64,000 nt of DNA, from the NCBI RefSeq assembly GCF_001612845.1, contig NZ_BDBF01000049.1, positions 1 to 64,000 on the forward strand, in the 5' to 3' direction. The notes under the pieces are model-generated. The model did not search any database, was not told the origin of the DNA, and saw only the letters and a program-made list of their open reading frames with translations. This DNA is from Nocardia elegans NBRC 108235 (GTDB taxonomy: Bacteria > Actinomycetota > Actinomycetes > Mycobacteriales > Mycobacteriaceae). Each line of letters opens with the position of its first letter. The first letter of the stretch is position 1. The position numbers and the translations under genes were made by a program. Below, in pieces: positions 51,368-59,668 of this stretch.

Positions 51368-51820
51368 TCACTTCAGGTAGCGCACGATGCTTTCCGCGAC
51401 GCACGCGGGCTTGTCCGCACCGTCCAGTTCGATGGTGACGGTCCGCACCGCCTGGATGCCGCCGGGGATCTCGGAGACCGAGTCCAAGTGGACGCGGGCG
51501 CGGATGCGGCCGCCCGACGGCACCGGCGTGATGAAGCGAACCTTGTTGAGCCCGTAGTTGATTCCCATCGTGATGCCGCCCACCGTGGTCGCCTTGTTGC
51601 TCAGCGGCACCAGCAGCGACAGGGTGAGGAATCCGTGCGCGATGGTATGTCCGTAGGGGCCCTGCGCGGCCTTCTCGGCGTCGACGTGGATCCACTGGTG
51701 GTCGCCGGTGGCGTTGGCGAAGGTATCGATGCGGTCCTGGTCGACCTGCAACCAGTCGCTGACACCCAGTTCGGTGCCCACGGCCGCGGCGAGTGCGTCC
51801 AGATCGGCGAAATCGGTCAT
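51368..51820 (-). CDS. MaoC-family hydratase (R-specific enoyl-CoA hydratase type)
   Basis: A 150-residue single hot-dog protein. VDQDRIDTFANATGDHQWIHVD (about 27-48) carries the catalytic Asp and His of the hydratase-2 motif, followed by GPYGHTIAHGFLTLSLLVPL. Such enzymes hydrate trans-2-enoyl-CoA to (R)-3-hydroxyacyl-CoA. The ATG at 51820 follows AAGGGA. It is convergent with trpD and lies just downstream of the tnpB remnant, next to a fatty-acid type gene cluster. The exact substrate chain length is unknown. Confidence 0.9.
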   Translation of the reverse strand: MTDFADLDALAAAVGTELGVSDWLQVDQDRIDTFANATGDHQWIHVDAEKAAQGPYGHTIAHGFLTLSLLVPLSNKATTVGGITMGINYGLNKVRFITPVPSGGRIRARVHLDSVSEIPGGIQAVRTVTIELDGADKPACVAESIVRYLK

Positions 51821-51859
51821 ATCTCGTCCCTTCGTGCTGCCGGGGCGCAAGCCGCCGGA

Positions 51860-52395
51860 TCACATGAAACGTTGCTTCAGTTCGCGTTTGCGAACCTTGT
51901 GCGTCGCCCGAGCGGCAGTTCGGACACGAACTCCACCCGCCGCGGATATTTTTGACGTACTTACCTGCGCTCCACAGGCGTTTGATCTCTCGGCCCGCCC
52001 GGCCGCGAGAATATTCCTTGCCGCATTCACGTCACGGTCATGTACCGTGCCACACAGCGGACACTTCCAGGACCGAATCGACAGCAACTTCGCCTCGTCG
52101 ACCTGTCCGCACTGTGAGCACATTCGAGACGAATGGGAAATAACGATCGACCTTGTAGAAGTGCCGGCCGCGTCGCTCGGCCTTCTGCTGTAAGAGCCGT
52201 ACGAAGCTACCCCAGCCCGCATCGTAGATCGACTTCGCAAGCCGCGTACGCGCCAATCCGCTCACGCAGAGGTCCTCGGCATACACCGCTTGGTTATCGC
52301 GGATGAGTTCGGTGGACCGCTTCTGCAACCAGTCTGCGCAGTGCGCGTCGCTGTCCGGGCGTCGGATAGATCCGGAACGAGTACCTGGAGTACAC
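51860..52395 (-). pseudogene. tnpB: Decayed IS200/IS605-type tnpB (RuvC nuclease)
   Basis: Remains of a transposon-encoded TnpB. From the GTG at 52395 about 26 codons read like a TnpB start (YSRYSFRIYPTPGQRRALRRL). Near 52310-52325 the homology jumps, in another frame, to STELIRDNQAVYAEDLCVSGLAR (RuvC II Glu), so roughly the central half is deleted. At 52130-52136 one extra base shifts the frame after VDRYFP; the zinc finger CSQCG...CPLCGTVHDRD and the RuvC III Asp with NAARNIL follow in the third frame. No tnpA is nearby. A GTTCGC/GCGAAC hairpin (51880-51895) lies in the 3' end. The product cannot be active. Confidence 0.85.
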
Positions 52396-52463
52396 GCTCC
52401 CACAGTACCTTTCGTCTCCGACATGGCCCGAAGCTGTGGATGAGGAGACCGACAGCGTCGCGT

Positions 52464-53621
52464 TCACAGCCCCATATCCTTGGCGATGATCATCTTCATG
52501 ACCTCGTTCGTCCCGCCGTAGATGCGATTGACCCGATTGTCGGCATACAGCCGGGCGATCGGATATTCGTTGATGAAGCCGTAGCCGCCGTGCAGTTGCA
52601 GGCAGCGATCGATGACGCGCGCGGCGACCTCGGTGCAGAACAGCTTCGCCGAGGCGGCGTCGGCGGCACCGAGTTCACCGGCGTCGAGGGCCTCGAGGGC
52701 GCGATCCACCACGGCCTCGGCCGCGTCGACCTCGGCCTTGCAGGCGGCGAGCTCGAATTTGGTGTTCTGGAACGCGGCGACGGGTTTGCCGAAGACGTTG
52801 CGCTGCTGGGTGTATTCCTGCGCGAACCGCACCGCGGCCGCCGCCTGGGCGTAGGCGCCGGCGGCGATGGAGAGCCGCTCCTGGGGCAGATTCTGGCCCA
52901 GGTAGGAGAAGCCCTTGTTCTCCTCGCCCAGCAGATCCTCGACCGGCACCCGGACATCGGTGAAGCTCAGCTCGGCGGTATCGGAGGCCCGCAGCCCCAG
53001 CTTGTCGAGTTTGCGGCCGATCGTGTAGCCCGGTGACTTCGTGTCGACCACGAGCAGGGAGATGCCGAAGCGGCGGTCGTCCTCGCGGGGCGGCGCGGTA
53101 CGGGCGCAGACGATCACCCGATCGGCGTTCACGCCACCGGTGATGAAGGTCTTGGCGCCGTTGAGCACGTAGTGCGTGCCGTCCTCGGAAAGCTTGGCGG
53201 TGGTGCGCATTCCGGCCAGATCCGACCCGGTGCCGGGTTCGGTCATGGCGATGGCGAACATGATCTCACCGGCGGCGAATCCGGGCAGCCAGCGCTGTTT
53301 CTGTTCCTCGGTGGCGAGCTTCTTCAGATACGGCAGGCACAGCCCGACGTGCACGCTGGATCCGCCGAACGACACACCAGCGCGCGCCGTCTCCTCCATG
53401 AGGATGGTCTGGAATTTGAACGAGTCGATGCCGGCGCCGCCGTATTCCTCGGGCACCTCGATGCCGAAGACGCCCAATTCGGCGAGTTTGTAATAGAACT
53501 CGCGGGGCACGATGCCCGCCTCCAGCCACGTGTCGTAGACCGGTACCACTTCGGTCTCGACGAATTTGCGGACCGTGCCGCGGAAGGTGTCGTGATCCTC
53601 GGTAAAGCTGGTTCTGCGCAT
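52464..53621 (-). CDS. Acyl-CoA dehydrogenase, long-chain/isovaleryl type
   Basis: A 385-residue FAD acyl-CoA dehydrogenase. MTEPGTGSD (about 126-134) and the C-terminal LHGGYGFINEYPIARLYADNRVNRIYGGTNEVMK are typical. The usual catalytic Glu of the YEGT motif is Gly here (YGGT); the alternative Glu of the long-chain and isovaleryl enzymes is present in LPQERLSIA (about residue 248), so the enzyme should be active. The ATG at 53621 follows AGGAG. The SDR gene ends 20 bp upstream, so the ACAD-SDR-ACAD set is one operon divergent from tetR. Confidence 0.9.
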   Translation of the reverse strand: MRRTSFTEDHDTFRGTVRKFVETEVVPVYDTWLEAGIVPREFYYKLAELGVFGIEVPEEYGGAGIDSFKFQTILMEETARAGVSFGGSSVHVGLCLPYLKKLATEEQKQRWLPGFAAGEIMFAIAMTEPGTGSDLAGMRTTAKLSEDGTHYVLNGAKTFITGGVNADRVIVCARTAPPREDDRRFGISLLVVDTKSPGYTIGRKLDKLGLRASDTAELSFTDVRVPVEDLLGEENKGFSYLGQNLPQERLSIAAGAYAQAAAAVRFAQEYTQQRNVFGKPVAAFQNTKFELAACKAEVDAAEAVVDRALEALDAGELGAADAASAKLFCTEVAARVIDRCLQLHGGYGFINEYPIARLYADNRVNRIYGGTNEVMKMIIAKDMGL

Positions 53622-53641
53622 GATGTTCTCCTGGAACGGTT

Positions 53642-54400
53642 TCAGAGCCGACGGCCGCCGTCGACGTAGATGGTCTGGCCGGTGATGAAGGACGCCTCGT
53701 CGGAGGCGAGGAAGGCGACGGTGTTCGCGATGTCGTCGGGGCGGCCGACCCGGCGCACCGGAGTGATCTCGGCCGACTTCGCCTGCCATTCCTCGACCGG
53801 CACACCGACGCGGGCAGCGGTGGCGGCGGTCATCTCGGTGACGATGAAGCCCGGCGCGACCGCGTTGACGTTGATGCCGTAGGGGCCCAGCTCGATCGCC
53901 AGGGTGCGGGTGAGTCCCTGAATGCCCATCTTGGCGGCCGAGTAGTTGGCCTGGCCGCGGTTGCCGAGCGCCGAGACGCTGGAGGTGTTGACGATCTTGC
54001 CGTAGCGGCGGGTGACCATATGCCGTTGTGCCGCACGGGAACACAGGAACGCGCCGCGCAGGTGTACCGACATCACGGTGTCCCAGTCCTCGGCCGACAT
54101 CTTGAACAGCAGGTTGTCGCGCAGCACGCCGGCGTTGTTGACCAGAATGTCGAGCGACCCCAGCTCCGCGGCGACCCGATCGAAGGCGGCGTCGACGCTC
54201 GCCTCGTCGGTGACATCGCAGGCCAGCGCGACGGCCACCCCACCGGCGGCGACGATCTCGTCCGCGGTTGTCTTGCAGGCGTTCTCGTCGAGGTCGGCGA
54301 TGGCCACGGCCGCCCCGTCGGCGGCCAGGCGGGCCGCGGTGGCCGCACCGATACCCCGGGCGGCCCCGGTCACCACGGCCACTCTGCGCTGATCTGTCAT
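53642..54400 (-). CDS. SDR-family oxidoreductase, 3-oxoacyl reductase-like (FabG type)
   Basis: A 252-residue classical short-chain dehydrogenase. The NAD(P) motif is TGAARGIG (about 11-18), DLDEN follows the second strand, NNAG is at about 90-93, the catalytic Ser is in NTSSVSALG and Tyr/Lys in YSAAK (about 155-159). It lies between two acyl-CoA dehydrogenase genes, 20-25 bp from each, so it probably handles a 3-hydroxy/3-oxoacyl intermediate of the same degradation route. Asp after the second strand suggests NAD rather than NADP. Confidence 0.88.
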   Translation of the reverse strand: MTDQRRVAVVTGAARGIGAATAARLAADGAAVAIADLDENACKTTADEIVAAGGVAVALACDVTDEASVDAAFDRVAAELGSLDILVNNAGVLRDNLLFKMSAEDWDTVMSVHLRGAFLCSRAAQRHMVTRRYGKIVNTSSVSALGNRGQANYSAAKMGIQGLTRTLAIELGPYGINVNAVAPGFIVTEMTAATAARVGVPVEEWQAKSAEITPVRRVGRPDDIANTVAFLASDEASFITGQTIYVDGGRRL

Positions 54401-54425
54401 CGAATTCTCTCCTCGAAATCGGTTG

Positions 54426-55577
54426 TCACACGAAGGCGTTCACGCCGGTGAGGGCGCGGCCGATGAGTAGTTTCTGGATCTGGCTGGTGCCTTCGTAGAG
54501 GGTGAGCACCCGCGCGTCGCGCAGGTACTTCGACACCGGGTATTCGTCGATGTACCCGTATCCGCCGAATACCTGGATGGCGTTGTTGGCCGCCTTCACC
54601 GCGGCCTCGCTGGCGAACAGCTTCGCCACCGAGGCCTCGGTGCCGAACGGTTCGCCGCGATCGACCAGGTCGGCGACCCGCCAGGCCAGCAGCCGCGCGG
54701 CCTCCACATCGACGGCGATATCGGCGATCAACTCCTGAACGAGCTGGTAGGAGGCGATCGGTTTACCGAACTGTTCGCGTTCCCCCGCATAGCGCACGGC
54801 GGCCTCGAGGCAGGCGCGGGCGACCCCGACGCATCCCGCGGCCACGCCCATGCGCCCCTTGTCGAGGGCGGCCATCGCGATCCGGAACCCCTGCCCCTCG
54901 CCGCCGAGTCGCGCCGAATCCGGCACCCGCACCCCGTCGAGCACGATCTCCGCGGTCGCCTGTCCGCGCAGACCGAGTTTGCCCTTGATCTCGGTGCGGC
55001 CGAAACCCGTCGCGTCCGTGGGCACGAGGAACGCGGTGACCCCCTTGGGTCCCGGTTCGCCGGTGCGCGCGAAGATCAGCGCGATATCGGCCCAGGTGCC
55101 GTTGGTGATGAACATCTTGGTGCCGGAGAGCACCCAGTCCCCGCCGTCGCGGACGGCACGGGTGGTCAGATTCGCCGCGTCGGACCCGGTGCCCGGTTCG
55201 GTGAGGCCGAAGCAGCCCAGCGACTCTCCCGCGCACAAGCGCGGCAGCCAGTGCTGTTTCTGCTGCTCGCTGCCGTAGCTCTCGAGCGATTTCCCGACCA
55301 GCCCGAGCGAGACCGACACGATGCCGCGCACCGAGCTGTCGCCGCGGCCGAGTTCCTCGAGCAGCAGGCAGTACGACAGCGCGTCACCACCCGAGCCGCC
55401 GTACTCCTCCGGGATCTCGATACCGAGAAAGCCCATGTCGCCGAGCTTGCGCACGATCGCGGTATCCACCGATTCGGCGCGATCCCAGGCCGCGGCGTAG
55501 GGCACGACCTCCTTGTCGACCCAGGCGCGGGCAACCTCGCGCAGCTCGCGGTGGGCATCGCCGAGTTGCAGATCCAT
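54426..55577 (-). CDS. Acyl-CoA dehydrogenase, short/medium-chain type
   Basis: A 383-residue FAD acyl-CoA dehydrogenase. FGLTEPGTGSD (about 123-133), then IQVFGGYGYIDEYPVSKYLRDARVLTLYEGTSQIQK, with the catalytic Glu in YEGTSQIQ near residue 362, as in short- and medium-chain enzymes. The ATG at 55577 follows AGGAG. It is the first gene of the ACAD-SDR-ACAD operon and overlaps the control region shared with tetR. The two dehydrogenases of this operon have different catalytic-Glu layouts, so they probably act on different acyl-CoAs or steps. Confidence 0.92.
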   Translation of the reverse strand: MDLQLGDAHRELREVARAWVDKEVVPYAAAWDRAESVDTAIVRKLGDMGFLGIEIPEEYGGSGGDALSYCLLLEELGRGDSSVRGIVSVSLGLVGKSLESYGSEQQKQHWLPRLCAGESLGCFGLTEPGTGSDAANLTTRAVRDGGDWVLSGTKMFITNGTWADIALIFARTGEPGPKGVTAFLVPTDATGFGRTEIKGKLGLRGQATAEIVLDGVRVPDSARLGGEGQGFRIAMAALDKGRMGVAAGCVGVARACLEAAVRYAGEREQFGKPIASYQLVQELIADIAVDVEAARLLAWRVADLVDRGEPFGTEASVAKLFASEAAVKAANNAIQVFGGYGYIDEYPVSKYLRDARVLTLYEGTSQIQKLLIGRALTGVNAFV

Positions 55578-55592
55578 GACGAAAACTCCTAA

Positions 55593-55640
55593 CCGAACGT
55601 TGTTAGGTATCTATTGCCACGATAAACTAACAGCGTTCGG
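55593..55640. promoter_or_regulatory. Palindromic operator between acyl-CoA dehydrogenase and tetR genes
   Basis: CCGAACGTTGTTAG (55593-55606) is mirrored by CTAACAGCGTTCGG (55627-55640), 13 of 14 positions matching. Nested in the left half is CCTAAC-N8-GTTAGG (55588-55607). The pair lies 16-63 bp before the dehydrogenase start and overlaps any promoter for it, so binding of the adjacent TetR protein would repress the operon. Confidence 0.65.
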
Positions 55641-55716
55641 ATGTTCAAGGCCCCGGTGCCCGACGGTGTAGGTTGACTCGGCACGGTCCGGTTTCGCGGC
55701 GAAGGAGGTGGCGAGG

Positions 55717-56382
55717 ATGCCTCGGCCACGGGTACCGCTACTGAGTCGCGAACGCATCCGCGAGACGGCACTGGAATTGATCGACCGCGACGGACTACCC
55801 GAGCTCTCGATGCGGAAATTGGCCGCCGAGCTGGGCGTTCAGGCTGCCTCGCTGTACGGCCACTACCCCACCAAGGACGATCTGCTCGACGATATCGCCG
55901 CCGGCATCATGTCCCATGTGGACGCCTCGGCCTTCGAAACCGCCGACTGGCGCACCGGCCTGATCTCGTGGGCGCGTTCCTACCGCGCCGCCCTGGTCCG
56001 CCACCCCAACTTCGTCCCCTACCTGGCCTCGGGCCCCGGTAAGCGCGAGGAGAATCTGCGCGCGGCCGACGCAGTGCACGGTGGCCTGGTCGGCGCCGGC
56101 TGGCCACCCCGCCAGGCCACCATGATCGGCGCGGCCACCCGCTATGTGGTGATGGGTTCGACCATCGGCTCGTTCTCCCGCGGCTTCGTCGACGACGTCC
56201 AGGTCTATCGCGACCGTTACCCGCATCTGGAACAAGCGCACCTGCTGCGCGCGAAGGCCGACGAAATCGACTCGGAGAGTTTCGAATTGGCGCTGGAATC
56301 GTTCGTCACGGGCCTGGAAATCCGCTTCGCCGCCATCCAGCAGCGCCGCGCCCGCCGCCGCGAGAAATCCGCCGAGGTCTGA
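55717..56382 (+). CDS. TetR/AcrR-family transcriptional regulator
   Basis: A 221-residue regulator. The N-terminal HTH reads LSRERIRETALELIDRDGLPELSMRKLAAELGVQAASLYGHYPTKDDLLDDI in two stretches, the standard TetR DNA-binding region (about 9-60). The C-terminal ligand domain is helical with no recognised subtype. The ATG at 55717 has GGAGG 8 nt upstream; a GTG 9 bp earlier is less likely. It diverges from the acyl-CoA dehydrogenase operon over the palindrome at 55593-55640, which it probably binds, with an acyl-CoA as likely effector (inference). A long hairpin terminator follows. Confidence 0.9.
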   Translation: MPRPRVPLLSRERIRETALELIDRDGLPELSMRKLAAELGVQAASLYGHYPTKDDLLDDIAAGIMSHVDASAFETADWRTGLISWARSYRAALVRHPNFVPYLASGPGKREENLRAADAVHGGLVGAGWPPRQATMIGAATRYVVMGSTIGSFSRGFVDDVQVYRDRYPHLEQAHLLRAKADEIDSESFELALESFVTGLEIRFAAIQQRRARRREKSAEV

Positions 56383-56404
56383 CCCGGGCCCACCCGGCGG
56401 AAAC

Positions 56405-56443
56405 GCCGCGGGCCGGCTCGGTGATTCCGAGCCGGCCCGCGGC
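56405..56443. terminator. Bidirectional hairpin terminator, 17-bp stem
   Basis: A perfect 17-bp inverted repeat (56405-56421 and 56427-56443) with a TGATT loop lies between the convergent tetR and sulfotransferase genes. No T-tract on either side. It isolates the two operons. Confidence 0.8.
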
Positions 56444-56456
56444 GGGTACAGCGATG

Positions 56457-57593
56457 TCAGAGGTCGGCGAAGACCGATCTCACCTCGTCTTCGGTCAGCC
56501 CGTAGTCGGCCAGCGAATACTTGTGCGCGGGCTTGCGGTCGCCCGATTTGCTCTCCTCGTCCAGCGCCCGCATCGCGTTCCGGGCCGCCTCGGTGTAGTC
56601 CAGCCCGAACGTCGAATAGATCTTCTCGACGGTGCCGAACGGGTCCGCCCGCAGATCCTCGAACTGGATGTCGAGGAACTGATCGGGGTTGTATCGCGCA
56701 CGCGCGGAATTGAATTCGCGCAGGCCACGCGACCAGAGTTCAAGCTGGGTGCGGCCGATCGTCTCCCCGGCGAAGGTGTTCGACCAGCCCTTGGTGGCCT
56801 GTTCGGAGAGGCTGCACGACGAACCGACGATGGTCACCGGGTCACGGTGGGTCTGGATGATCAGCGCGTCGGGGTAGACCTCCATCAGCGCGTCCAGCGC
56901 GAACAAGTGGCTCGGGTTCTTCAGCACCCAACCCCTGGTGTCACCCAGGCCGATCAGCTGCAAATTCTGCTTGTGCCGCTGATAGGCGTTGGTCCAGTCC
57001 TGCTTCTGCAACCACTGCGAATAGGTCGGCAGATAGGCCAGCGATTCGTAGGCGATGGACTTCACGGTCTGCCGCAGCAGCTGCCAGCATTCCTCGACCT
57101 CGGCGGCACTCATGTAATGCAGGCCCATGAATTCCGGATTGTCGATGTGATGCTGTGCGAAACCGGCGTCGATCTGCTGGAACACCGGATTGTCGGCCCA
57201 GGTCTCGCGCGGCGGGCGCGGCTGCGGCAGTTCGGTCAGCCACATCTCGAGCGCCTGATGCTGCGGGTCGGCGGCCAGCAGCCGATGCAGCGCGGTGGTG
57301 CCGGTGCGGGGCAGGCCGGTGACGAAGATCGGCCGCTCGATCGCGGTCTCGGCGTACGCGGGATTGGCCTTCCAGGACGCCTCGCTCAGCGCGCGTGCGA
57401 CCAGTGCGCCACGCAGGAAGTAGCGATTCATCTTGGAGCCGAGTTCGGTGAGGTCGGCGTCGCGCCGATACGAGTCGAGCAGCACACCGAGCGCCTCGGT
57501 GTAGTCGTCGGGGCCGAAATCGGTGAGCCCGCACGCCTTGGTGGCGGATGCGTGCAGATCCTCGACGGTGCCGACGTTGGTACGAGCGGTCAT
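56457..57593 (-). CDS. PAPS-dependent sulfotransferase
   Basis: A 378-residue sulfotransferase that moves sulfate from PAPS to an alcohol or phenol acceptor. The 5'-phosphosulfate loop is FVTGLPRTGTTALHRLL (about 90-106), and the 3'-phosphate motif lies in QTHRDPVTIVGSSC (about 247-260), preceded by KNPSHL. This is the actinobacterial Sulfotransfer_3-like group, not the eukaryotic steroid type. The ATG at 57593 follows GAGGA and lies 13 bp after the SDR stop. It is the last gene of a co-oriented run cysD-cysNC-DUF1214-SDR-sulfotransferase, so PAPS supply and use are linked. M. tuberculosis Rv3529c-Rv3531c, as remembered, has a similar trio. The acceptor is unknown. Confidence 0.88.
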   Translation of the reverse strand: MTARTNVGTVEDLHASATKACGLTDFGPDDYTEALGVLLDSYRRDADLTELGSKMNRYFLRGALVARALSEASWKANPAYAETAIERPIFVTGLPRTGTTALHRLLAADPQHQALEMWLTELPQPRPPRETWADNPVFQQIDAGFAQHHIDNPEFMGLHYMSAAEVEECWQLLRQTVKSIAYESLAYLPTYSQWLQKQDWTNAYQRHKQNLQLIGLGDTRGWVLKNPSHLFALDALMEVYPDALIIQTHRDPVTIVGSSCSLSEQATKGWSNTFAGETIGRTQLELWSRGLREFNSARARYNPDQFLDIQFEDLRADPFGTVEKIYSTFGLDYTEAARNAMRALDEESKSGDRKPAHKYSLADYGLTEDEVRSVFADL

Positions 57594-57606
57594 GAAATTC
57601 TGTTCC

Positions 57607-58398
57607 TCACACGTGGTATTCGCCGCAGTTGACGTCCAGGGTCTGGCCGGTGATGGCACTGGCCCACTCGGAGGCGAGAAACACCACGGCCTTGGCGATC
57701 TCGTCCGGTTCGGGCAGGCGCTTCAGATCCGACCGGGAGGCGGTCTGCTCGTACACCTGGTCGACCGTGATGCCGTACTTCTTCGCGACCTCACCGAAAT
57801 ACCACTTCAGCTGATCGGCCCAGATGTAGCCCGGCGCCACACTGTTGACCCGAATTCCCTTGGCGCCCAATTCCGTCGCCAGCGTCTGCGACATGGCCAG
57901 CAGCGCCGACTTGGCGACCTTGTAGCTGCCGTAGCGCGGTTCGGAGTGCCGCAGCACCGACGAATTGATCATCACCACCGCGCCCCGGGTCTTGGCCAGT
58001 TCGTCGGTGAAGGCCTGGGTCGCCCGCAGCGTGCCCAGCACCGTCAGCTCGAGGCTGTCGCTGATCTGCCGGAAGTCGGTGCGCGCCAGCGACTTCATCG
58101 ACGGCATCGCGAAGGCGTTGTTGACCAGCGCGTCGACCCGGCCGAAGGTCTCCACCGTGCGCTCGACCAGATTCGCCACCGCGGCGTCGTCGGTGATGTC
58201 GGTCGGCACGATCAGGCTCGTCCCGCCGGCGGAGTCGATCTCGTCGGCCACCTCCCGCAACCGCGATTCGGTGCGCGCGGCCAGCACCACCTTCGCGCCG
58301 GCCGCAGCCGACTGCACGCACAGCGAGCGGCCCAGTCCGGGACCCACGCCGCTGATCACGACCACCTTGTCGGCCAACAGGCCCGTTCCGGCGCTCAT
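57607..58398 (-). CDS. SDR-family oxidoreductase of the sulfotransferase operon
   Basis: A 263-residue short-chain dehydrogenase. The cofactor motif is SGVGPGLG (about 16-23), then AARTES after the second strand (Arg suggests NADP preference), NNAF instead of NNAG, catalytic Ser in MINSSVLRHS and Tyr/Lys in SYKVAK. The C-terminal part reads GQTLDVNCGEYHV. The ATG overlaps the DUF1214 stop (ATGA), and the sulfotransferase starts 13 bp after its stop. It probably oxidises or reduces a hydroxyl/keto group on the molecule that is sulfated or desulfated; this is inference. Confidence 0.85.
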   Translation of the reverse strand: MSAGTGLLADKVVVISGVGPGLGRSLCVQSAAAGAKVVLAARTESRLREVADEIDSAGGTSLIVPTDITDDAAVANLVERTVETFGRVDALVNNAFAMPSMKSLARTDFRQISDSLELTVLGTLRATQAFTDELAKTRGAVVMINSSVLRHSEPRYGSYKVAKSALLAMSQTLATELGAKGIRVNSVAPGYIWADQLKWYFGEVAKKYGITVDQVYEQTASRSDLKRLPEPDEIAKAVVFLASEWASAITGQTLDVNCGEYHV

Positions 58399-59633
58399 CC
58401 GAGCATCCGATCGGCGAAACCGCGCTGGCGGTCGGCGATGCGGGCGCGCCAGCCCTGCTCGTCGATCCGGTTGAGTTCGTAGTGCGGCAGTTGCGCCGCC
58501 ACCTCGTCGAAGGGCACCAGGGCGAATTGCGGCCCGTCCGCGGGGGTCATCTCCCGGGCGACGCGCTGCCATCGGAACTGCAGGATGCCCCGGCGGCGTC
58601 CGGTGGTCTCGATCCAATTGGTGATGCCCGGGTTGCGAGCCGAAACCACCATGCGGATCATCCCGTCCGGATCGACCTGGGCCTGAGCGCTGTTGAGGCT
58701 GGTCTGGTGATTGACGTAGTCGAGGGAGATGTACCAGCGGCTACCGAGCTGGAATCCCTGATAGGGCGCATCGGATTTCGGCACCGTGATCACCAGCGCC
58801 TGGTCGTCGTCGAGATCGAAGTGGCCGACCGAGGAGTACTGCGTGCTGAGTCCGCCCGGGGTGAGCCGCGGTTCGGTGAGGGTGTTCACCGGCAGGTCGA
58901 GGTAGAACCACTTGGGGAAGTTGAACCAGGTGTGGATGCGCTGCACCAGCGCCCGCGCCGCGGCCCGATACCGCTTGCGCAGCTGGTCGACACCGGGCTC
59001 GGGGGCCGCGGTGCCGACGGTGTCGAGGCGCTCGATGCGGATGCTGCCCTTCGTCTCCGCGTTCCAGTCGCCGTAGACCTCGCGCACCGCGAGCATCGAG
59101 GCACCCTCGCCGAGGACGAAATAGTTCGGCCCGGCATCGGCTTTCGGCGGGCCGAAGCGGAGCTGGTAGCTGCCGTCGGCGGCGATCTGCAGGCGGCGGT
59201 CGTCGAAGGCGTCGTCGCCGTTGGGAACGTCGGTGGCGGTGTAGTCGCCGCGCAGCACCTGGAAGCTGAGGTCGACGGTACTGCCGCGGACACCGGTGAG
59301 CAGATATTCCGCACCCGGCTCGACATTCGCGTGGTAGTAGAGCGTATCCGGGTTGTCCAGGCCCATTTTCGCGTGCGGGCCGGTGGAGCTCACGAAGTAC
59401 GGGTGGCTGGTGCCGTGCGTGCCCGACAGCTGCAGGCACGCGGCGATACTGCCCGCGAGGTAGTCGTATCCCTCGGCGAGATCCTTCTCGTCGTTGATGA
59501 AATCCGCTGCCTCGATCAGCTTCTCGGCCTCGGCGATCGCCGCGGTGAACGGTTCGGTGAGCGACCCGCCGCCCGGAAGTCCGTTTCCGGCGGCGGTATC
59601 GGTTCCCGGTGACGATCCTGTCGATGTACTCAT
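58395..59633 (-). CDS. DUF1214-domain protein of the sulfotransferase operon
   Basis: A 412-residue protein. The last third (about 290-385: GHFDLDDDQALVITVPKSDAPYQGFQLG... and SARNPGITNWIETTGRRRGILQFRWQ) matches the DUF1214 fold as I know it; the N-terminal half is beta-rich with HANVEPGAEYLLTGVRG. There is no signal or membrane segment. Function is unknown in all relatives. The ATG at 59633 has AGGA upstream, 35 bp after cysNC. It overlaps the SDR gene, so DUF1214, SDR and sulfotransferase form a coupled module. A role in binding a lipid or steroid-like substrate is a guess from context. Confidence 0.82.
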   Translation of the reverse strand: MSTSTGSSPGTDTAAGNGLPGGGSLTEPFTAAIAEAEKLIEAADFINDEKDLAEGYDYLAGSIAACLQLSGTHGTSHPYFVSSTGPHAKMGLDNPDTLYYHANVEPGAEYLLTGVRGSTVDLSFQVLRGDYTATDVPNGDDAFDDRRLQIAADGSYQLRFGPPKADAGPNYFVLGEGASMLAVREVYGDWNAETKGSIRIERLDTVGTAAPEPGVDQLRKRYRAAARALVQRIHTWFNFPKWFYLDLPVNTLTEPRLTPGGLSTQYSSVGHFDLDDDQALVITVPKSDAPYQGFQLGSRWYISLDYVNHQTSLNSAQAQVDPDGMIRMVVSARNPGITNWIETTGRRRGILQFRWQRVAREMTPADGPQFALVPFDEVAAQLPHYELNRIDEQGWRARIADRQRGFADRMLG

Positions 59634-59668
59634 GTCGTCCTAGCGTGTTGTGCGGGCAGAACTGCGGT

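Noticed and set aside
55588..55640. KstR (cholesterol regulon) site before the acyl-CoA dehydrogenase
   Set aside because: The AAC/GTT halves are present but the spacing does not match the remembered TnnAAC-NN-GTTnnA consensus; the dedicated TetR neighbour explains the repeat better.
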